Shown here: piece after piece, positions 52,251 to 60,255 of the stretch
How the letters are laid out: every line of letters starts with the position of its first letter
Numbering within the stretch: position 1 is the stretch's first letter
DNA from: Paraburkholderia sp. BL23I1N1
GTDB taxonomy: Bacteria; Pseudomonadota; Gammaproteobacteria; Burkholderiales; Burkholderiaceae
DNA: 64,000 nucleotides
Reading direction: 5' to 3'
NCBI RefSeq assembly: GCF_003610295.1
Contig: NZ_RAPV01000001.1
Location: forward strand, 5,146,001-5,210,000
The notes under the pieces: model-generated
Seen by the model: only the letters and a program-made list of their open reading frames with translations
The model's database searches: none
Told to the model about the DNA's origin: nothing
Made by a program: the position numbers and the translations under genes

Positions 52251-53069
52251 CTAGGCCATTAGACGGCCGCCGTTTACATGGAATGTGTGGCCAGTCACAA
52301 ATCTCGATGCTGGGCCAAGCAGAAACAACATCGGTGCGACAATGTCTTCCGGTTCGGCGATTCTGCGCAACGGAATCGTTTCAATAATCGCTCGTGCGCG
52401 CTCAACCCCGAACCAATCTTCAAGAGAGGACCCTACGCGTTCCGTCGCTTGCCCAGAACCACCGGCAAGGAATGGGGTGTTCACGAGACCAGGTGACAGG
52501 GTGTTGACTCGTATCGGCGCCCATTCTTTGGCAAGCGTCTTCGCCAGCGCTACCAGCCCTGCTTTTGACGCGCTGTACGCAAGAAATCCAGGGTCCGCTT
52601 GCTGCGCAAGCCCTGAAGACACTATCACCACTGAGCTATGCTCAAGCAAGAGGGGACGAGCGCGAGTCATAGTTAAAAATGCGCCGCGCAAATTCACGTC
52701 CATCGTTCGATCCCACTGCTCAACGGTGTGCTCTGTTGCAGGTGTTGGGCGCGCGCCGATCCCGGAAACGAACGCGAGCCCATCAATGGAGCCCCATCGT
52801 TCCTGTATTGCACTGAATGCAGCGTCGATAGAATCGTTGTCGGTCACATCTACTGCGATTGAGTGCAGTCCCTCCATGGGCCCGGCTTTGTCGATCGCCG
52901 ATGCTGTATCGAGGGCAATAACCTCCACCTCGATGGAAAGCGCCGCCTGACAAAGCGCTCTTCCGATGCCGCCATGACTACCGACAACGACGAGTCTGAA
53001 TCCCCGCGAAGGCGCGAGCCGGCCGAAGTCGAAGGGTGCCTGACTTTGGTTTGAAGTGTAGTTGGTCAT
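52251..53069 (-). CDS. SDR-family dehydrogenase
   Basis: The 272-residue short-chain dehydrogenase has VVVGSHGGIGRAL near residue 28, an Asp-containing VIALDT after the second strand (NAD preference likely), catalytic Ser in IVSSGLAQ, and the Tyr/Lys pair in YSASKAG. The NNAG motif is replaced by FVSGIG. It may act as a dihydrodiol dehydrogenase producing the catechol cleaved by the following dioxygenase. About 25 residues before the fold are unusual but have no signal features. Confidence 0.8.
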   Translation of the reverse strand: MTNYTSNQSQAPFDFGRLAPSRGFRLVVVGSHGGIGRALCQAALSIEVEVIALDTASAIDKAGPMEGLHSIAVDVTDNDSIDAAFSAIQERWGSIDGLAFVSGIGARPTPATEHTVEQWDRTMDVNLRGAFLTMTRARPLLLEHSSVVIVSSGLAQQADPGFLAYSASKAGLVALAKTLAKEWAPIRVNTLSPGLVNTPFLAGGSGQATERVGSSLEDWFGVERARAIIETIPLRRIAEPEDIVAPMLFLLGPASRFVTGHTFHVNGGRLMA

Positions 53070-53119
53070 TTTGCAATCCGATAATCAATATCTGAAGACG
53101 ATGATTCGAAACTTTGCCC

Positions 53120-54523
53120 TTAAGCCTTTGAGTTCTCGGAAGCGTGGTGTCGGTAGCGTTTCATCGTCAGTGCAGCGACAATCGCCGAACCGGTCGCTGC
53201 TACGAGACTGACCGACGTAATCGCCTGTCCAATGGAGTTCGACGCGTTGGCAAAGACATGAGACGCGGTCCATGCAACGATCACGGTGCCGCCGCCGAGT
53301 CCGACGAGATTCATGATCAAAAACAGAAGGCCAGAATTCATTGCGCGCAGACGATTCGGAATAACGGCCTGCATCGATGCCGTGACCGCACCGAAGTAGG
53401 AATTTTGGACTAGAAAATACAAACAGGCCGCAATGAGGGTCACCTTCTGATTGTGGAATAGTGTGCCAAGCACCGTAGGAAGAATCGCGATAGAGGCAAT
53501 CAATACCGTGCGCATGTGGGCGTCTCGATAACCTCTCCGGAACAACTGTGCGGTGAGCGATGGTCCAATCGTGGACCCGACGACGCAACCTGCCATCAGC
53601 GCAATGCCCAAGGCCAAGCCTGTGTAGCTGGGCGTAGTCTGATAGGTCCTCATGAAGTACGTCGGTAACCACCCAAGGTTAGCGAACAGTACGGCCGCGA
53701 GAAGCGTGGAGCATACGTAGAGAGGAACGAGGTGTGAACGCAGCTGCCACAGATGTTTGCAAGCTTCACGCATGCTCGGCAACGGCTGATCGTCGAGACG
53801 CTTTGGTTCCTTGACTGCCGCGAGCAAGACAGCCGTCAAAATCATGCCAGGCATTCCAAGGGAGATAAATACAAGCTGCCACGGCTGAAACGTTCCGCCC
53901 AGTACATGGTGAGCAACCCTTGTCGCATAGTCGAGGGTCATTCCTCCCACTACCAGCGCAAAGCCGCCACCGAGCATTGCGCCCATCGAGAACAAGGCAT
54001 TCGCGCGCACCAGGCGCTTGGGCGCAAAAGTGTCGGCGAGCAAAGAGTAAGCGGCCGGGGCCAGCGCCGCTTCGCCAACGCCGACGCACATGCGCGCGAC
54101 AAACAATGTCGCAAAGCTGTCGGCAAAGGCGCACGCAATCGTCGCCGCACTCCAGAACGTCATTCCAAAGGCGATGATTAGACGCCGGTTACCACGGTCA
54201 GCCAGTCTGCCCAGCGGGATTCCAAGAACACAGTAGAACAGCGCGAAAGAGAACCCCTGGAGCAGTCCAACCTGGATATCGTCGATGCCGAGCGCCGCTC
54301 GAATGGGACCCACCATCAGCGAGAGGACCTGCCTGTCGACCAGGGAAATAACGTACGCGACGATGAGTATGGTCAACGTCATGTAGCCGCGCACAACCGG
54401 TGGATACCTTGCCGAGCTAGACGTGTCGGCGATGGGCTTTTTCAAGCCGCTGGAATCATCGTCGGTCGGAGCGGGGCTCAAGGCGCGCGAGAAAGGCGGT
54501 GCGACTTCCTGTTGACGGGACAT
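53120..54523 (-). CDS. MFS transporter (spinster-like)
   Basis: The 467-residue, 12-helix carrier has LVDRQVLSLMVGPIRAALG in helix 1, GIPLGRLADRGNRR between helices 2 and 3, and GVGEAALAPAAYSLLADTF in helix 4, a pattern of the spinster-like MFS branch common in aromatic catabolic clusters of Burkholderiales and sphingomonads. A long N-terminal cytoplasmic arm precedes helix 1. ATG 54523 follows a GGAGAC box. First gene of the minus-strand half of the cluster, divergent from the tautomerase gene. Confidence 0.8.
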   Translation of the reverse strand: MSRQQEVAPPFSRALSPAPTDDDSSGLKKPIADTSSSARYPPVVRGYMTLTILIVAYVISLVDRQVLSLMVGPIRAALGIDDIQVGLLQGFSFALFYCVLGIPLGRLADRGNRRLIIAFGMTFWSAATIACAFADSFATLFVARMCVGVGEAALAPAAYSLLADTFAPKRLVRANALFSMGAMLGGGFALVVGGMTLDYATRVAHHVLGGTFQPWQLVFISLGMPGMILTAVLLAAVKEPKRLDDQPLPSMREACKHLWQLRSHLVPLYVCSTLLAAVLFANLGWLPTYFMRTYQTTPSYTGLALGIALMAGCVVGSTIGPSLTAQLFRRGYRDAHMRTVLIASIAILPTVLGTLFHNQKVTLIAACLYFLVQNSYFGAVTASMQAVIPNRLRAMNSGLLFLIMNLVGLGGGTVIVAWTASHVFANASNSIGQAITSVSLVAATGSAIVAALTMKRYRHHASENSKA

Positions 54524-54718
54524 GGGTCTCCTCCTTATCGGAGATTGCAGTGGTTTCGAACTAGTTTGCACAAAAACACATTATCTGCAAAGAACATTTT
54601 TCATCCGGTCCGAGACGGCGAAGCCTAAGTTATTGAAAAATAGACACAAATAGGCCGCGGAGGGATTGTACCTAGTCGGTTCCTAGACCCGAGTTGGCCG
54701 CGTCAGTCATCGATAACT

Positions 54719-54746
54719 TTGCAGGAAATCGGCATTCGTGCATAAT
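54719..54746 (+). promoter_or_regulatory. Candidate sigma-70 promoter for the plus-strand half
   Basis: TTGCAG (54719-54724), 16 bases, CATAAT (54741-54746) lies 34 bases before the tautomerase start, in an AT-rich divergent region. Assigned by eye. Confidence 0.4.
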
Positions 54747-54779
54747 TGGTTATGAAGCCCTAATAGAGGAGGAGACATC

Positions 54780-55034
54780 ATGCCGGTCATTACCGTCCAG
54801 CACCTAGCAGGTGCATTCACGCGACAACAGCAAAACGAATTGATGAAGGACATTACGGAAGCCGTTGTTCGGCAGGGCGGCGAAGGAATTCGACCAGCCA
54901 CCATTGTTGTCATCAACGAAGTGGCCGACGGCCTCTGGTCTTACGGAGGAAATGCCTTGACGCTTGCCGAGGTCGAGGCGCGGCGAAAGGCGCGCGCGGC
55001 AAAGGCGAATATCGGCAACGACCTACTGACCTGA
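54780..55034 (+). CDS. 4-oxalocrotonate tautomerase-family protein
   Basis: The 84-residue protein begins MPVITVQ, leaving the catalytic N-terminal Pro after Met removal, and has the small beta-alpha-beta tautomerase shape with the TIVVINEVADGLWSYGG segment. Such enzymes isomerise 2-hydroxy-dienoates to 2-oxo-enoates after meta ring cleavage. It is slightly longer than 4-OT (62 residues), with a basic C-terminal helix. GAGGAGGAGA box upstream. First gene of the plus-strand half of the cluster. Confidence 0.82.
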   Translation: MPVITVQHLAGAFTRQQQNELMKDITEAVVRQGGEGIRPATIVVINEVADGLWSYGGNALTLAEVEARRKARAAKANIGNDLLT

Positions 55035-55064
55035 CCACCTCACTCGAGGATATGGAGGCAATTT

Positions 55065-55526
55065 ATGTACGCGATTTCAGTCAGTTTCGATGTTAACCCC
55101 GCGGATGAACCGGTTAACGTTAGCCGGACGCAAATGTGGGCCGGACTTGTTCAAAAAGCGGAAAATGCTGTTCCGTTTGTCTCTGCCATGGACGAGTGCA
55201 AGGTGATCGAGCGGTACGAGCAAGGACTTTTGCGCCAGATCAGCTTGCGCGGCACGTCGATTCGGGAGCGCATCTCTTTTACGCCTGAAGTGCAAGTACT
55301 CTTTGAGCGTATCGACGACCCGGATCACGGTTGGATCTCAAACGTGCTCAGCGATTCGGATCGAGGCTTGATCCTCACATTTACCTTCGCTCTCGCATTT
55401 CCCGGCGTCGCTGCAGGCTCAGACGAAGAAAGGCAACGAGGCGAGGAGGTGCGCGACAGTTATATTTCGGCTGTTGCGGCCACGATCATGGAAGTGCGTC
55501 GCCGCGTTACCGCTGGCGAGCTTTGA
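55065..55526 (+). CDS. DUF1857/AtaL-like SRPBCC protein
   Basis: The 153-residue product fits the DUF1857 branch of the START/SRPBCC fold: QMWAGLVQKAENAVPFV near the start, LLRQISLRGTSIRERISF, and FTFALAFPG toward the end. The fold has a deep hydrophobic pocket that can bind aromatic molecules. No reaction is established for bacterial members as far as I know. Its place between a tautomerase and an FAH enzyme suggests a binding, cyclase or hydrolase role in the same pathway. The next gene follows 22 bases after the stop. Confidence 0.65.
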   Translation: MYAISVSFDVNPADEPVNVSRTQMWAGLVQKAENAVPFVSAMDECKVIERYEQGLLRQISLRGTSIRERISFTPEVQVLFERIDDPDHGWISNVLSDSDRGLILTFTFALAFPGVAAGSDEERQRGEEVRDSYISAVAATIMEVRRRVTAGEL

Positions 55527-55548
55527 GCATTTACGGATACAAGCCGCC

Positions 55549-56484
55549 ATGAAGGAAAATTTATTCGGTAGCCTGCCAAGCCGTCCCGTGCTAATTCGTT
55601 ACGAGTCGGAGCGAGGTGCACGAACGGGACTTCTTCTCGATGACCGCGTGTACGACCTCGCGGAAACAAGTGGTGAAGCCAGATACGTCGACATGGCGAT
55701 GGTGCTGACGGACTGGCCCGCTTTCAGTGGCTGGATCAAGAAGTTCAATCCGATCACGCACAACCCGACAGTGTTGGTCGGGCAGGTGAAGCTATTGGCA
55801 CCGCTGGCGAACTCGGGAAGCTTGTATTGCGCCGGCGCCAATTACTCCGACCACGAAGCGGAAATGGCTGCGGCCCAAGGCAACGCCTCGGTGAATCAAA
55901 AAGGGGCAAGGTCATGGCATTTTTTGAAGAGCTCGCATTCCATGACCGGAACGGGATCAACCGTGCGCGTGCCGGCGGCCTCTTCGGCGCTAGATTGGGA
56001 AGTCGAGCTTGCGGCGGTGATCGGTGTTAAAGGGAAAGACCTTGCTATCGAGACGGCGTTAGATCACGTCGCCGCTTATACCATCGCAATCGACTTTTCG
56101 GCCCGAGACTTGAGCAGGCGGCAAGATGTGCCTGAGCGTTCACCATTCAGGATGGACTGGCTCTCGCACAAAAGTTTTGACGGTGCGTGCCCAATCGGGC
56201 CGTGGCTTGTCCCCGCCGACAATGTTCCCGATCCGCAGAATCTCGATCTTAGCCTCTCCGTAAACGGTGACACCAAGCAGCGCTCGAACACAAGTCACAT
56301 GATTTTTTCGCTGGCTGAGCAAATCAGAGATATATCCGAGCGTATTACGTTGTGGCCCGGAGACATCATCCTGACGGGAACGCCGGCGGGGGTCGGAAGC
56401 AGTCGGGGAGAGTTTTTGCGGGCGGCCGATATTGTCTCTGCGAAGGTTGCTGGGCTTGGGGAAGTTCGGGTACTTATTGCCTGA
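55549..56484 (+). CDS. Fumarylacetoacetate hydrolase family protein
   Basis: The 311-residue enzyme has an N-terminal cap and the FAH core: CAGANYSDHEAEM near residue 93, LDWEVELAAVIG with metal-binding Glu near 140, DFSARDLSRRQDV, and GDIILTGTPAGVGSSRG near 280. The FSxRD segment is often seen in hydrolases or decarboxylases of meta-cleavage products. It should act after the dioxygenase and tautomerase of this cluster. Start at 55549 preferred; the in-frame start at 55474 overlaps the previous gene. Confidence 0.82.
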   Translation: MKENLFGSLPSRPVLIRYESERGARTGLLLDDRVYDLAETSGEARYVDMAMVLTDWPAFSGWIKKFNPITHNPTVLVGQVKLLAPLANSGSLYCAGANYSDHEAEMAAAQGNASVNQKGARSWHFLKSSHSMTGTGSTVRVPAASSALDWEVELAAVIGVKGKDLAIETALDHVAAYTIAIDFSARDLSRRQDVPERSPFRMDWLSHKSFDGACPIGPWLVPADNVPDPQNLDLSLSVNGDTKQRSNTSHMIFSLAEQIRDISERITLWPGDIILTGTPAGVGSSRGEFLRAADIVSAKVAGLGEVRVLIA

Positions 56485-56506
56485 CGCTAATTCTGGAAGC
56501 GATGAC

Positions 56507-57511
56507 ATGAAAGCTGTTCTGATGGAAAGGTTTGGTGGCCCGGATGTTTTGGCACTGACGGACGTCCGTGACCCGACCCCGCAGGCCGATGAGGTCCTGA
56601 TCAAGGTACATGCGGTCACAGTTAACCGGACTTTAGACCTCGCTGTCAGAGCCGGTCGCTACGGCCGGCCGGTCAATCTCCCGCACGTACTCGGAGCGGA
56701 CCCGGTTGGCACGGTAGCGGCTGTCGGCGATGCCGTTTCTGATCGCAAGATCGGCGATCGCGTAGTCACGTCGCCCATTCTGAGGCCGGCATCGGCTAAT
56801 CAGCCGCCTGTCTTGCTCGGCGTGTCCGTGTGGGGTGGGTATGCACAATATGTCTGCGTTCCAGCTGTCGCGACTCACCTAGTTCCCGAGGGTCTTAGCT
56901 TCGAGGACGCTGCTGTCATTGGCCGACATGCGCCGTTGGCGCTGCATCTGCTGAAGAGCAAGGCCGCGGTTCGCCCCGGCGAAACAGTGCTCGTAATGGG
57001 GGCGACGGGTGGTCTCGGAGCCGTCGGCGTTCAAATCGCCAAATGGCTGGGGGCAACGGTCATTGCTGGCGCGGGCGCGCGCGCCCGCATCGAACGCGCG
57101 ATCGCACTGGGAGCTGATCACGGTATCGACTATCGAGCGCAAGACCTCCAGCAGGAAGTGATGAAGTTGACGGAGGGGCGCGGGGTAGACGTTGTGTTCG
57201 AGAACATAGGAGACGCTGAACTGTTTCCCAAGGCAGTCGCCAGCCTTGCGCGCGGCGGGCGGCTCGTAACCGCAGGATCGCACGGGGGCGGCATCGTGCC
57301 GCTTAACGTGACAACGCTCTACCAACGGCAGCTCACGTTGTATGGTTCCACAGGACAAACAGCGGCTGACGTCGAACAAGTCCTTCGCCTTGGTACTGAC
57401 GGGCTACTGCGGGCTGAGATTGCCGTTTCGATGCCCTTAGGATCGGCCGCCGATGCCCACGATTCGTTGGAAAGCGGCCGAGTGTCCGGCAAGATCCTGC
57501 TGCTGCCCTAG
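56507..57511 (+). CDS. Quinone oxidoreductase-like MDR protein
   Basis: The 334-residue medium-chain reductase lacks zinc ligands and has the NADPH motif VLVMGATGGLGAVGVQIAKW near residue 165 and the MKAVLMERFGGPDVL start of the quinone oxidoreductase branch. Substrates may be quinones or enones. In this cluster it could reduce an unsaturated or quinoid intermediate. It starts 22 bases after the FAH stop. Confidence 0.82.
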   Translation: MKAVLMERFGGPDVLALTDVRDPTPQADEVLIKVHAVTVNRTLDLAVRAGRYGRPVNLPHVLGADPVGTVAAVGDAVSDRKIGDRVVTSPILRPASANQPPVLLGVSVWGGYAQYVCVPAVATHLVPEGLSFEDAAVIGRHAPLALHLLKSKAAVRPGETVLVMGATGGLGAVGVQIAKWLGATVIAGAGARARIERAIALGADHGIDYRAQDLQQEVMKLTEGRGVDVVFENIGDAELFPKAVASLARGGRLVTAGSHGGGIVPLNVTTLYQRQLTLYGSTGQTAADVEQVLRLGTDGLLRAEIAVSMPLGSAADAHDSLESGRVSGKILLLP

Positions 57512-57554
57512 GTCTGCCGTTCTTGATTCGTCACCTTCTTAATCGAAAACCATC

Positions 57555-58274
57555 ATGAAGTCGCATGAAACACTAGTCGTTTCACGGTCCGATGACGACG
57601 CGAATGGCAAAAGTCGGCCCTTGTCAGAGCAAGCCTTCAATACGATTAGACGTCGTATCTTGCGCGGCGAAATTGCGCCAGGTACGAAGTTGCGCATGGA
57701 AGTGCTCCAGCAGCAACATGCATTTTCAAGCAGTCCTTTACGCGAAGCTCTGAATCGGCTCGTGGCTGAAGGATTGGTGACGGCAGACGATAATCGCGGC
57801 TTTCGTGTTGCGCCAATGTCTCCCCATGATCTCGCAGACTTGACCAACTTCAGGTTGCTGGTCGAGGCAGAAGCTCTTACTCGGTCGATTGCACAAGGCG
57901 ACGACGCGTGGGAAGGCAGAGTCATCGCCGCTTATCATCAGCTCGAGCGCCTGGAAAAGCGTACCGACGGCGGGCAGAACCGCCTCGATGATGAATGGAC
58001 CGAGCGACATAAGGGCTTCCACATGACGTTGCTCTCGGCTGCCGGATCGCCAAGGCTACTCCTTTCGTGCTCGAATCTCTTCGACCAGTCGGAGCGCTAT
58101 CGCCGCTTTTCGGCGATGAATCGGAATGAACCCAGAAATTCGCAGGATGAGCACCGTCGAATGATGGATGCCGCGGTTGAGAGGAAAGCAGATCTAGCCT
58201 GTGCAATATTGCGCGATCACATTTCGCAGACCGCCCGAAACGTGATGCTGGTAACGGAACAAGATTCGAAATAG
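57555..58274 (+). CDS. GntR-family regulator (FadR/FCD subfamily)
   Basis: The 239-residue regulator has an N-terminal winged HTH (SEQAFNTIRRRILRGEIAPG and SSPLREALNRLVAEGLV) and an all-helical FCD effector domain with metal-binding Asp/His positions such as DEWTERHKGFHMTLLSAAGS and EHRRMMDAAVERKADLA. FCD regulators respond to organic acids. It lies inside the plus-strand operon and probably controls the divergent cluster at 48.9-59.1 kb. Confidence 0.85.
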   Translation: MKSHETLVVSRSDDDANGKSRPLSEQAFNTIRRRILRGEIAPGTKLRMEVLQQQHAFSSSPLREALNRLVAEGLVTADDNRGFRVAPMSPHDLADLTNFRLLVEAEALTRSIAQGDDAWEGRVIAAYHQLERLEKRTDGGQNRLDDEWTERHKGFHMTLLSAAGSPRLLLSCSNLFDQSERYRRFSAMNRNEPRNSQDEHRRMMDAAVERKADLACAILRDHISQTARNVMLVTEQDSK

Positions 58275-58322
58275 TCCGAGTGTGTACTTGACAAGACCTG
58301 ACTAACACTGATGAGGCATCTA

Positions 58323-59087
58323 ATGCCGAACCGATTGAACGAAAAGGTTGCTGTGGTAACGGGAATCGGCAGCGGAATGGGGCGTGCAGCGGCGCTTCTA
58401 TTTGCTGCCGAAGGAGCACAGGTTGTGGGGTGCGACCTGAACGAAGAGAATTCTCGCACAACGGTGGCCGAGATTATCGCGTCCGGTGGTAGCGCGGTGA
58501 GCTTGCAACCTTGCAATCCATCGGAGCCTGATGAAGCTCTCGCTCTTATTGATCTTGCATACAGGAGTTACGGCCAGGTAGACGTACTCTACAACAATGC
58601 CGCCAGCGTTCACTTCGCACCGATCGAGGACATGTCGATCGAAATGTGGAGAGCGACGATGAGGGGCGAATTGGACATCGTTTTCAACCTATGTAAAGCA
58701 GCGTGGCCGTACCTCAGGCAGCGTGGTGGGTCGATCATAAATTGCGGGTCGGTCTCGGGAAAGATGGCATATGAGGTGTTGCCTGCCATCGCACACTCCG
58801 CCGGTAAAGGTGGCGTAATTGCAATGACTCGCCAACTGGCTGCCGAAGGCGGCAAGTACGGCATTCGAGCGAACAGCATCTCCCCAGGGCTTGTGCGTAC
58901 GGGCGCGACAGCGAGGCGTATCGACGATCCGGATTGGTTTGCGCCGATGAAGCGGAAGCTCATGTTAAATGGCCAGGTAGGCACGCCGGAGGATGTCGCT
59001 TACTGCGCATTATACCTCGCTAGCAACGAGGCAAAATGGGTCACCGGTGCGGATTTCGCAGTCGATGGTGGGACGACCGCATGGTAG
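58323..59087 (+). CDS. SDR-family protein with His in place of catalytic Tyr
   Basis: The 254-residue SDR has TGIGSGMGRAAALLF near residue 13, NNAASVHFAPI, and RANSISPGLVRTG. At the active site it reads AHSAGKGGV, so the usual Tyr is His, as in its paralog at 27886-28662. Both end VDGGTTAW. Ser of the tetrad appears as NCGSVSG. The shared substitution in two catabolic clusters indicates a defined subfamily. Of ATGs at 58311 and 58323 I prefer the latter. Last gene of the cluster. Confidence 0.78.
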   Translation: MPNRLNEKVAVVTGIGSGMGRAAALLFAAEGAQVVGCDLNEENSRTTVAEIIASGGSAVSLQPCNPSEPDEALALIDLAYRSYGQVDVLYNNAASVHFAPIEDMSIEMWRATMRGELDIVFNLCKAAWPYLRQRGGSIINCGSVSGKMAYEVLPAIAHSAGKGGVIAMTRQLAAEGGKYGIRANSISPGLVRTGATARRIDDPDWFAPMKRKLMLNGQVGTPEDVAYCALYLASNEAKWVTGADFAVDGGTTAW

Positions 59088-59418
59088 AAATCGTCGCGGT
59101 AGGAAAACCTGCAACCACTTCCTGAGGCAATCTCGCAGCGAAGCGATGGGGAGGCCTCCAGACGTTTTAAGGGGTAGAGAGATTTTCATAAGGGCCGGCG
59201 TCCGAAAGCGCAAAACTACACTTGTCGTCGACCAAGAGTTCGCTCGCCAGCAAATACGAGAAGGGTGGTTCAGACTGAAGTGCAACACGGAGTCTAATTT
59301 TAGAATCGCAAGGTTGGCTTGCTGAGGCGAGCGTGGCGGCGAAGATCTCGAATGGAGAATTGCACGCGTGAATCGCGCGAGGCCAACTATCTGGTGCGAG
59401 TCGCCCAATCGGTTGGAC
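59088..59418. other. Decayed DNA upstream of the gene-tail fossil
   Basis: Frames are broken throughout. Weak traces (an IW-containing stretch near 59380) suggest that more of a second copy of the HTH-citrate-synthase gene once stood here, but the similarity is too eroded to draw limits. Confidence 0.4.
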
Positions 59419-59600
59419 GGCACACGTCGTAGAACAGCGCACGATGGGCTTCGTGCTTAGGCTGCGGGCGAAACGCATAGGCCGCGCAGTCTTGCGCTAA
59501 ATCCATCGGTTCGCCTGATGACACGCACTGTTGCAAAAATCGTTCTGGACCGATGGGTCCGAAACGGCTACCATATCGGAAACGTCAAGGGACAAGAGAT
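59419..59600 (+). repeat. Fossil of HTH-citrate-synthase gene tail plus TetR leader
   Basis: 59419-59499 translates as AHVVEQRTMGFVLRLRAKRI and on to a final VLR, equivalent to the C-terminus of the protein at 45448-46701. The next 100 bases match the sequence after that gene and lead into the intact TetR gene at 59599. It marks an ancient duplication of a citrate-synthase-like/TetR junction. Confidence 0.78.
59547..59560. promoter_or_regulatory. TetR-type operator upstream of the TetR gene
   Basis: GGACC-GATG-GGTCC lies about 40 bases before the regulator start, a normal place for autorepression. Confidence 0.6.
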
Positions 59601-60180
59601 GGCAAGGCCGCGTGAATTTGATGAAAGGGAAGCGTTGCTGCAGGCAATGCAGGTGTTCTGGAGCCAGGGTTTCGAGGCGACGTCACTCACCGACCTGCTG
59701 AAGGCTACCGGTCTGAGCAAGAGCAGTCTTTATGACACGTTCGGAAGCAAGCGTGAGTTGTTCCTGGCAGCGTTCGAGGTTTACCGGCTGGAGAGAATGC
59801 GGATGCTCGACGGTTATCTGAAGAGCAAACCGACTGCATTCGCATCGATTCAGGCTTTCTTCGAGATGGTGGTTGAACACGCGCGCCTCGTCGATCGGCC
59901 ATTTGGCTGCATGAGTTGTAACGAGGCCGTCGAATTTGGGCCGCATGACGAGGAAGTACAGCAACTTATTGCCCGGGATTTCCTCGGAATAGAAGATGCG
60001 CTCGCGCATGCTATTGAGCGCGGCAAGGCAGACGGTTCGATCCCCCGCGATAAATCTGCGCGAAAACTGGCGCGCTTTCTCACCGTCACCCACCAGGGCT
60101 TGCAGATTATGGCCCGCTCGAAGGCGGACGTCGGCCGGCTTGACGATGCGCTTGGAGTGATGCTGCAGGCGTTGCAATAA
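59599..60180 (+). CDS. TetR-family transcriptional repressor
   Basis: The 193-residue regulator has a TetR HTH (FEATSLTDLLKATGLSKSSL followed by YDTFGSKRELF) and an all-helical ligand domain with FGCMSCNEAVEF, whose Cys residues resemble those of repressors such as NemR and YbaO-type electrophile sensors. Palindromes GGACC-N4-GGTCC occur before this gene and before the following reductase gene, so it likely represses both. I chose ATG 59599, which gives the MARPREFD start usual for the family. Confidence 0.83.
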   Translation: MARPREFDEREALLQAMQVFWSQGFEATSLTDLLKATGLSKSSLYDTFGSKRELFLAAFEVYRLERMRMLDGYLKSKPTAFASIQAFFEMVVEHARLVDRPFGCMSCNEAVEFGPHDEEVQQLIARDFLGIEDALAHAIERGKADGSIPRDKSARKLARFLTVTHQGLQIMARSKADVGRLDDALGVMLQALQ

Positions 60181-60219
60181 ACGGTTCCCACCCCAGGTGG
60201 GATTTATTTGGACTATTTT

Positions 60220-60233
60220 GGACCGTATGGTCC
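60220..60233. promoter_or_regulatory. TetR-type operator upstream of the reductase gene
   Basis: GGACC-GTAT-GGTCC lies 23 bases before the old-yellow-enzyme start codon, overlapping the expected promoter. Same arms as the sites at 59547 and 46748. Confidence 0.65.
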
Positions 60234-60255
60234 GTTACAAAAAAGGAAGATGAAC

